Part shown: positions 47,325-64,000 of the stretch, piece after piece
Position numbering within the stretch: position 1 is the first letter of the stretch
Layout: every line of letters starts with the position of its first letter
Source of the DNA: Glandiceps talaboti
Taxonomy: Eukaryota; Hemichordata; Enteropneusta; Spengelidae
Length of the DNA: 64,000 nt
Assembly (NCBI RefSeq): GCF_964340395.1
Contig: NC_135555.1
Coordinates: 244,001 to 308,000 of the forward strand
Direction: 5' to 3'
Position numbers and translations under genes: made by a program
Notes under the pieces: generated by a model
Database searches by the model: none
What the model saw: the letters and a program-made list of their open reading frames with translations, nothing else
What the model was told of the DNA's origin: nothing

Positions 47325-48884
47325 ATCAAATTGAAGTGGCTACAAAATAAAGAAGAACAATGTACTCTATAGCATCTGAATTGTAAGATGTTAGCTATGG
47401 TTTCTTGTCAGAAGTTATTGTACACATATTATCAACCTATAGAGTGACAATGTCAATCAGTAATGAAATATGGAATAAATAATTAATATGAAATTAATGT
47501 AATACACAAAAGAGAACGGACCAAATGGATGTTGCATGTACAATTGCATTAAATGACAATGATAATGATTCAAGAATTATCTATGCTTTATAGAATTGAT
47601 GTAGAGAAACATGGACATATCTTGAAGTTTGCAGAAAAGGTTTCAGGTTTACTTAAAAAAGGTCAGAAAGGATGATCAATTCAGTAATTACCGTCACCTT
47701 TATCAACATTTTAAAATATCACTGAATCAGATTTTATGAGAAAAATCCAGGCATACAGGCATCCATCGGACATGAGCACAATTATCATGAATCAGATGTT
47801 GTTTTAAAATTTTATTTTTAATAATCACCATTTCCAGTTGAATTTTTTATAATTAACCCATTTCCAGAGGTCAGAGTTACTTTCCTTTGTCAAAGACATA
47901 AGATTTCCATTATTTACATAATATATATAAATTTAATTGTACCAAAAAACCTATTATTGTTACAGACACTCTTCATAACATATGTTGTCAGGATCTGTTA
48001 TCTCATCTTTTGAAACAAAATGAAACATTAGACTTCAGTGTATTATCATCAATGAAGGGCGCAGTTACTGTGTATTATCATCAATGAAGGGCACAGTTAC
48101 TGCAAAATATTGATATATATATGTCAATATGCCACAGCTTAGTTGTACAACTGACTTCACTTGTTTGTCTTCATGTTTTCAAGTATGGTGTAGCATGAAA
48201 CCTTACAAAGGTGCACCCTGATTGGTCACAATACAATGCAGAAGGTGGACATCTGTTGCCAAGTATGGTTACATAGCATGAAACCTTTCAAAAGGTACAC
48301 TCTGATTGGTCACAATACAATGCAGAAGGTGGACATCTGTTACTGTATGATATGCTCCCCATTTTAACTGTTGTCAATTCCTTGTTGTGATGATATAGGT
48401 CTCTGTCTGGGGTAATAATTGTACAATGCAATGATCATGACATACACTGTGTAACTTATAACTGTCTTTTTTTATTAACATTGCAACCTGTACAATAGTA
48501 ATAAACTTTAGTGGTGTTTGTCGCCCTCCAAATAGCTCCCTTACATTCGGCAAAATACAGAAATGTCAAGGATAAGTGTCTTGTTACAGTCCTCCATGTA
48601 ATAGCAGCATGGAGAACAATTACTTTGAAAATGCATCAAACTTTTTCAATGATACAAAAGTGATTGGCATGCTACTGTACAATGACTATCAAAGACAGCA
48701 TCTCCACAACTTCGAGGACTTGATCAGTCATGCAACCACTGGCATTTGATAGATTAATTGATTAAAATCCACACCCAATCTCTTAGTTTAGTTCCTGATG
48801 ACCGTATTCTGATTTTACACTATGTTATCTTCACACTTTGTCAATCTCATTACCCTCACACAGAATGTTGTTCTCCCTCTACAG
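47325..48884. other. 3' region of the cryptochrome gene
   Basis: AATAAA at 47346-47351 is only 22 nt after the stop; another lies near 47475. Two small tandem duplications occur: about 30 bp twice near 48038-48102 (TGTATTATCATCAATGAAGG) and about 80 bp twice at 48178-48345 (CTGATTGGTCACAATACAAT). No gene seen. Confidence 0.5.
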
Positions 48885-48962
48885 CATTCATATAAACATA
48901 ATGACATCGCCGCGTTCCTACGTGAGAACGAGGCGGAGCTCGGTTGGACATTTGCATATCAT
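48885..48962 (+). other. orphan exon-like segment
   Basis: A good pyrimidine tract and acceptor (TTCTCCCTCTACAG) ends at 48884 and a consensus donor (GTAAGT) starts at 48963. Between them are 78 nt, open in phase 0: HSYKHNDIAAFLRENEAELG then WTFAYH. It is GC- and CpG-rich against an AT-rich background. It does not fit either neighbouring gene. It may be an alternative exon, an exon of an unseen gene or a relic. No function is proposed. Confidence 0.3.
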
Positions 48963-49455
48963 GTAAGTCCTAGATAACGATAGCAATAGTCAACACAGTT
49001 TTACCAAATAAATGGTAATGTTGGTGATGGCAGCCTGTCGTGCATTTATGATGGATTACTACTGACATGCACCATTTGCGCTTCGCCCACCATGGGGTTG
49101 AACCACAATAAACGCCTTGAAGTTGAGTAACGAGATTGACTAGACGTAATGTGTGAAGATAATGTGCAAAATTGGAATAAGGTTGTCAGGGACTAGACTA
49201 CCAATCTCTCTGATAGTTTTGTATGATTCCTGACCATTCAATAGTCAGATATAGACATAGTAATTAAGGATAGAGAAAAGCTAAAGATATGTTGTTTTAT
49301 GAATAATGACATCTATATGTTTTATGTGACAGATTGCACAATATGAGCAATTTACTTGTTTATGTTAGAAATGCTGACTACAAGCCAAAGCCATCTGTGA
49401 TTGTATCAACTACAGGGATGGGGGTCACTGTAGGGTGGGAAGTACCAACATGACT

Positions 49456-50539
49456 CTATTGAACATCAAGTCTAGAGTCTGTAGTCCTATCATAGCGGCT
49501 AACATATTCTAAACCATGGTCTCCTTTACTATCATAGCTGTCCAAATATGGTAACTTTGCCAGTTCTTCTTTGAAGGTTTTCAATACATAAACCCATATA
49601 GATTCAGTTTTTCCACATTTGTCATTTCCCAAGAACTTCACTGTCAACTTGCTACGTTCATAGTATGTTGGATGGCCTTCCAAATCATCCAGGACAGCAA
49701 GCATTTGGTCATCAACATCATACACCTCTCCTTGAATATTCTGTCAATAAACATAGAAATATGATTATGAAGTTGTTAGAACTGAAATGTTACAAATGGG
49801 CAAAGGACAAACAAGCACAATTACCTCTTGTGTCAGTGGAGGTTGAAAACTAGGAATTATCCAAGTATCTTGGCAGAGTACAAAGTTTTAATTTATTTGT
49901 AACACAGAAATAAGACTTACAATGTAATCCAAAGTATAAGGATGTTATAAGTGGGCACAGAAATTATATAATTAAGCACCAAATTGTGTTGTATTATATG
50001 GTAATTTTTTGTTACCAATAGGTACAAATTTATTTGTTTTTGTTTTATGGGAAGAGAGCTCATAATGGCTATAGAACATGTCGTTGTACATATGAGAACC
50101 AAATAAAACAAAGTTTATCAATAGTCACGGATAAAAGATATGAGTACCAGTTCTACCCAAGTCATTTCACCTGTCTATGTCACTAATGCTAGTTCTCAAA
50201 GACTCATCTACTATCATTGCCTGTTTATAGCACTGGATCTATCACTATGGTAGTTCTAATCTACTATCATTGCCTGTCTATAGTACTGGATCTATCACTA
50301 TGGTAGTTCTAATCTGCTATCCTAGTGTGTCTATAACACTGGAACTGTCATTAGGCTATCTTTCATCTACTATCGAGAGCAAGTGCAGTTACAGATGCAG
50401 TGCCATAAACAGGCTAAAGTCATTTGTGACAGCTGAATGAACTTCGTGTGTTCACTGACTTAGCAGCCAATTTTCCATTTCGCCCTTCATATAAAGGGAC
50501 GGTTATGTTATGTTCATGTCTTTGTGTGTGTGTGTGTGT

Positions 50540-50571
<32 letters not shown>

Positions 50572-52165
50572 CTGTCTGTTTGTCTGTGTCTGTGACCATA
50601 TCTGAAAAAACTACAGCATTAATTCTACTCAGAATTTAATAGAATTCAGAGAATTCTACTGAAACTTGCTACACATTTTTATGATAATTGACATAACTGA
50701 ATGTTTAGGTAACCATGATATGAATATTACTGAATAATTTGAATAATTAATGATATTGGGTAACTTGGCTAATGCATGCTTTTTATTCACTATAACATGT
50801 AATTGTAATTGTAATTTTATTTACCCATCACAAAAAAATAATACATAACAATTGAAAGCATATAATACACAATGTGTGCATAATTGTATCAGAGCGGGCG
50901 AGAGGCTAGAAAATAGTTTCTATAACTAATCTAGTCTAGCCACTCAAAACTCATACACTAGTATAAATATTACAATGAAAAAAAAAAGATCAGGTGACTG
51001 CTGCAAAAACTCACAAACTACATACTGTACATGAAAAATGAAAATGAAAATGCTCGAAAATTTTACATATTTACAAGAAGAAACTCTTTGTAATCTTTCT
51101 TGAATTTGTGTCTGCTTGGGTGACTGCGAATTGTATATGGAATGTCACCACAGCTAGATTTTAAGATAACTTAGTATTTACTTTTTTCATTTGGCCTTCT
51201 GGTTAAAACCATAAGGCCAAATGAAAAAAGTTGTTTGGTTCCGTTTACCCGACCCCACCTAGTTTTTCACACTGACCCTAAACTTTTAAAAAAAAACATA
51301 TTTGAGGAAAAAAAGAAAGAAAATCATGAAAAAAAGAAAGAAAATCACGAAAATTGTGAAGTCTCGCAAGAAATAGAGGATGCGGAGACTGACATCAGCT
51401 GTTCTTCCAATCTGTAATGACTACATCTGATGAGAAGAATCCAAAAACACAGATACCACATGGAAAACAACAAAAAACATAACTATCTGAACTAGACACT
51501 CACATATGAAGAAAAAAGAAATAACTTAAAAAATTAAGTAAAAAATCAACCTACCCCCACCTATTCTAAAATTGAATGTAATCGGAAGCACACAATGTTT
51601 TTATGCCTTTTTTATTTATACTCCACATTTTTAAAGTTGGCCATACAACTGCAAATGGTACAAACTGTCAAACATCGTTAGCATATTAGTATTTTATGAA
51701 TATTCAGTATGCGTCTAATGAATAATCATGTTGCTAAAAGACCAAGAGAGGTGAACACGATGAAAAATAATGGAAAAATAGTTCTCGGCAAATGAGCGGA
51801 TATCCAACCTTGAGGGCGGGCTACCGACAGATCACAGGGTGGTACTAGAAATTCCAAATCATGAAATAACTCTACGCTTGAAGCCAAAGTTCATGGAAAT
51901 ACTATATTTCCTGAAGTCATATTCCCCTTTAATGAATCACCGATTATCATACGTTTTCGCATGTTTTGTATGTCATGATATTTACCTTTCCCTGCCCTGA
52001 CAGATTTAGCAAATATGGGATATTATATCGGGATCCTATAACCAGAGGCCGTTTTTCTGTTGTTTCCGCATCTCCCACATACTCGGCCTTCCCGTTGCTC
52101 GGTCCCATTATATCATGATTCGGTTGACCTTTTTTGAGAGTACCGTACACGAAAATCCGATACAT
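49456..52165 (-). CDS. GGACT: gamma-glutamylaminecyclotransferase, two exons
   Basis: Cytosolic enzyme that splits gamma-glutamyl-amines, such as the gamma-glutamyl-epsilon-lysine left from transglutaminase crosslinks, into 5-oxoproline and free amine. Exons 52165-51986 and 49740-49456 join in phase 0 to give 154 residues (human 153). Hallmarks are the substrate-loop motif FVYGTLKKGQPNH at the N-terminus, PLVIGSRYNIPYLL, GEVYDVDDQMLAVLDDLEGHP with the catalytic-type Glu in DDLEGHP, YYERS, and the C-terminal SYDSKGDHGLEY. The single 2.2-kb intron carries a TG microsatellite, a LINE 3' remnant, a perfect hairpin and a dispersed repeat. The gene is head-to-head with LPCAT, with start codons 332 bp apart. 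Nothing suggests loss of function. Confidence 0.95.
50520..50600 (+). repeat. (TG)n microsatellite with TCTG interruptions
   Basis: In the GGACT intron. Alternating TG interrupted by TCTG, then TCTGTTTGTCTG. It resembles the microsatellite ends of the elements at 20289 and 36235, but the diagnostic tip is not seen. Confidence 0.7.
50810..51178 (-). mobile_element. LINE 3' end remnant in GGACT intron
   Basis: Minus-strand translation gives SSCGDIPYTIRSHPSRHK then FKKDYKEFLLVNM and a stop. The pattern (IP-x-x-IR-x-x-S-x-x-x-FKK-x-x-K-x-x-LL) is the usual C-terminus of non-LTR reverse transcriptases. A 3' UTR-like tail follows, ending near AAATTACAATTACAATT. 5' truncated. Confidence 0.5.
51181..51230. 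repeat. perfect 18-bp hairpin
   Basis: CTTTTTTCATTTGGCCTT (51181-51198) and AAGGCCAAATGAAAAAAG (51213-51230) are exact complements around a 14-nt loop. The right arm runs on into the dispersed repeat at 51213-51300, so this is probably a folded element end. Confidence 0.85.
51213..51300 (+). mobile_element. dispersed repeat sharing TTTACCCGACCCCA with 18180
   Basis: AAGGCCAAAT, TTTGGTTCCGTTTACCCGA, CCCCACCTAGTTTTTCAC and ACCCTAAACTTTTAAAAAA match the same order of motifs at about 18180-18262. It probably belongs to one MITE or SINE family. Only part of it is visible. Confidence 0.5.
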
Positions 52166-52497
52166 AATTCTGTGTCTGAGATGGGTGTTTTTAGTGGTTG
52201 ATAGTCTCTCTGGGGAGTACGGAAAGTTGTCAAGACGCCGTGATCGACTTTTCTTGTGACCTCTACCCTATTTCTAAATTTTCAGGACACTTAGGGAGTC
52301 TTTTACATGACAACACACCTTATGCACCTTTCAAAATGTACTCGTAGAAGTGGGATCGATGAACGACGTCGTAACTCGTCCGAAGGTCAATATTGTAACA
52401 ACTTTCGATTGTAACTCTCACAAATTTAGATCACCAGGAAACACTTTTCATCATCATTGATATTTGATCAACTAGAGTGTCTACTGGTTGAAAGAAC
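52166..52497. promoter_or_regulatory. divergent promoter of GGACT (-) and LPCAT (+)
   Basis: 332 bp separate the two start codons. The segment is less AT-rich than its surroundings and contains CpGs (GACGCCGTGATCGAC, GACGACGTCGTAACTCGTCC). I see no TATA box at a useful distance. A shared bidirectional promoter is the simple reading. Confidence 0.55.

Positions 52498-64000
<11,503 letters not shown>

Overview
The window is animal nuclear DNA. It is AT-rich, and its genes are split by GT-AG introns. Their products are bilaterian-type (two C/EBP bZIP factors, HERPUD, GGACT, LPCAT, a GLYAT-like acyltransferase). Introns are crowded with minisatellites, tRNA-derived SINEs, LINE 3' ends and short inverted-repeat elements. 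The protein set fits an aquatic invertebrate bilaterian (for example a hemichordate, amphioxus or lophotrochozoan); I cannot name the species. I see no bacterial features, no CRISPR array, no rRNA and no retrovirus-like or Polinton-like element.

Eight protein-coding loci are supported, with exons placed by hand from splice signals and reading frame. (1) 55-1080 (-): intronless C/EBP alpha/beta-type factor. (2) 5458-5859 (+): C/EBP gamma, head-to-head with the first, as the CEBPA/CEBPG linkage of vertebrates would predict. (3) 15106-10268 (-): five-exon GLYAT-like acyltransferase of 296 residues. (4) 18854-29859 (+): twelve-exon, fused two-domain phosphoethanolamine N-methyltransferase of 506 residues. 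(5) 39260-33674 (-): six-exon HERPUD of 421 residues. (6) 40472-47324 (+): five-exon cryptochrome/photolyase-family protein of 801 residues with a long N-terminal extension, head-to-head with HERPUD. (7) 52165-49456 (-): two-exon GGACT of 154 residues. (8) 52498 to beyond the right edge (+): LPCAT, head-to-head with GGACT, with its catalytic exon present twice.

The most interesting structures are four. First, the LPCAT acyltransferase motif-I exon is duplicated in matching splice phase; including both copies hits a stop at once, so the pair looks mutually exclusive. Second, a 70-bp minisatellite of about 15 units grew from the 3' end of PMT exon 10 plus its splice donor, so each unit carries acceptor-like and donor-like sites. 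Third, the cryptochrome keeps the flavin and Trp-triad residues but appears to have lost several residues used for CPD repair. Fourth, a perfect C/EBP consensus palindrome lies upstream of the C/EBP gene.

Phosphocholine synthesis (PMT) and lysophosphatidylcholine reacylation (LPCAT) belong to the same phospholipid pathway, and HERPUD and C/EBP factors are both tied to stress responses. I see no evidence that the window is a functional cluster rather than ordinary gene neighbourhood. Repeats make up much of the rest: minisatellites with periods of 20, 30, 42, 45, 46, 48, 55, 57, 70 and 76 bp, one foldback family in four copies, two SINE families and at least three LINE 3' remnants.
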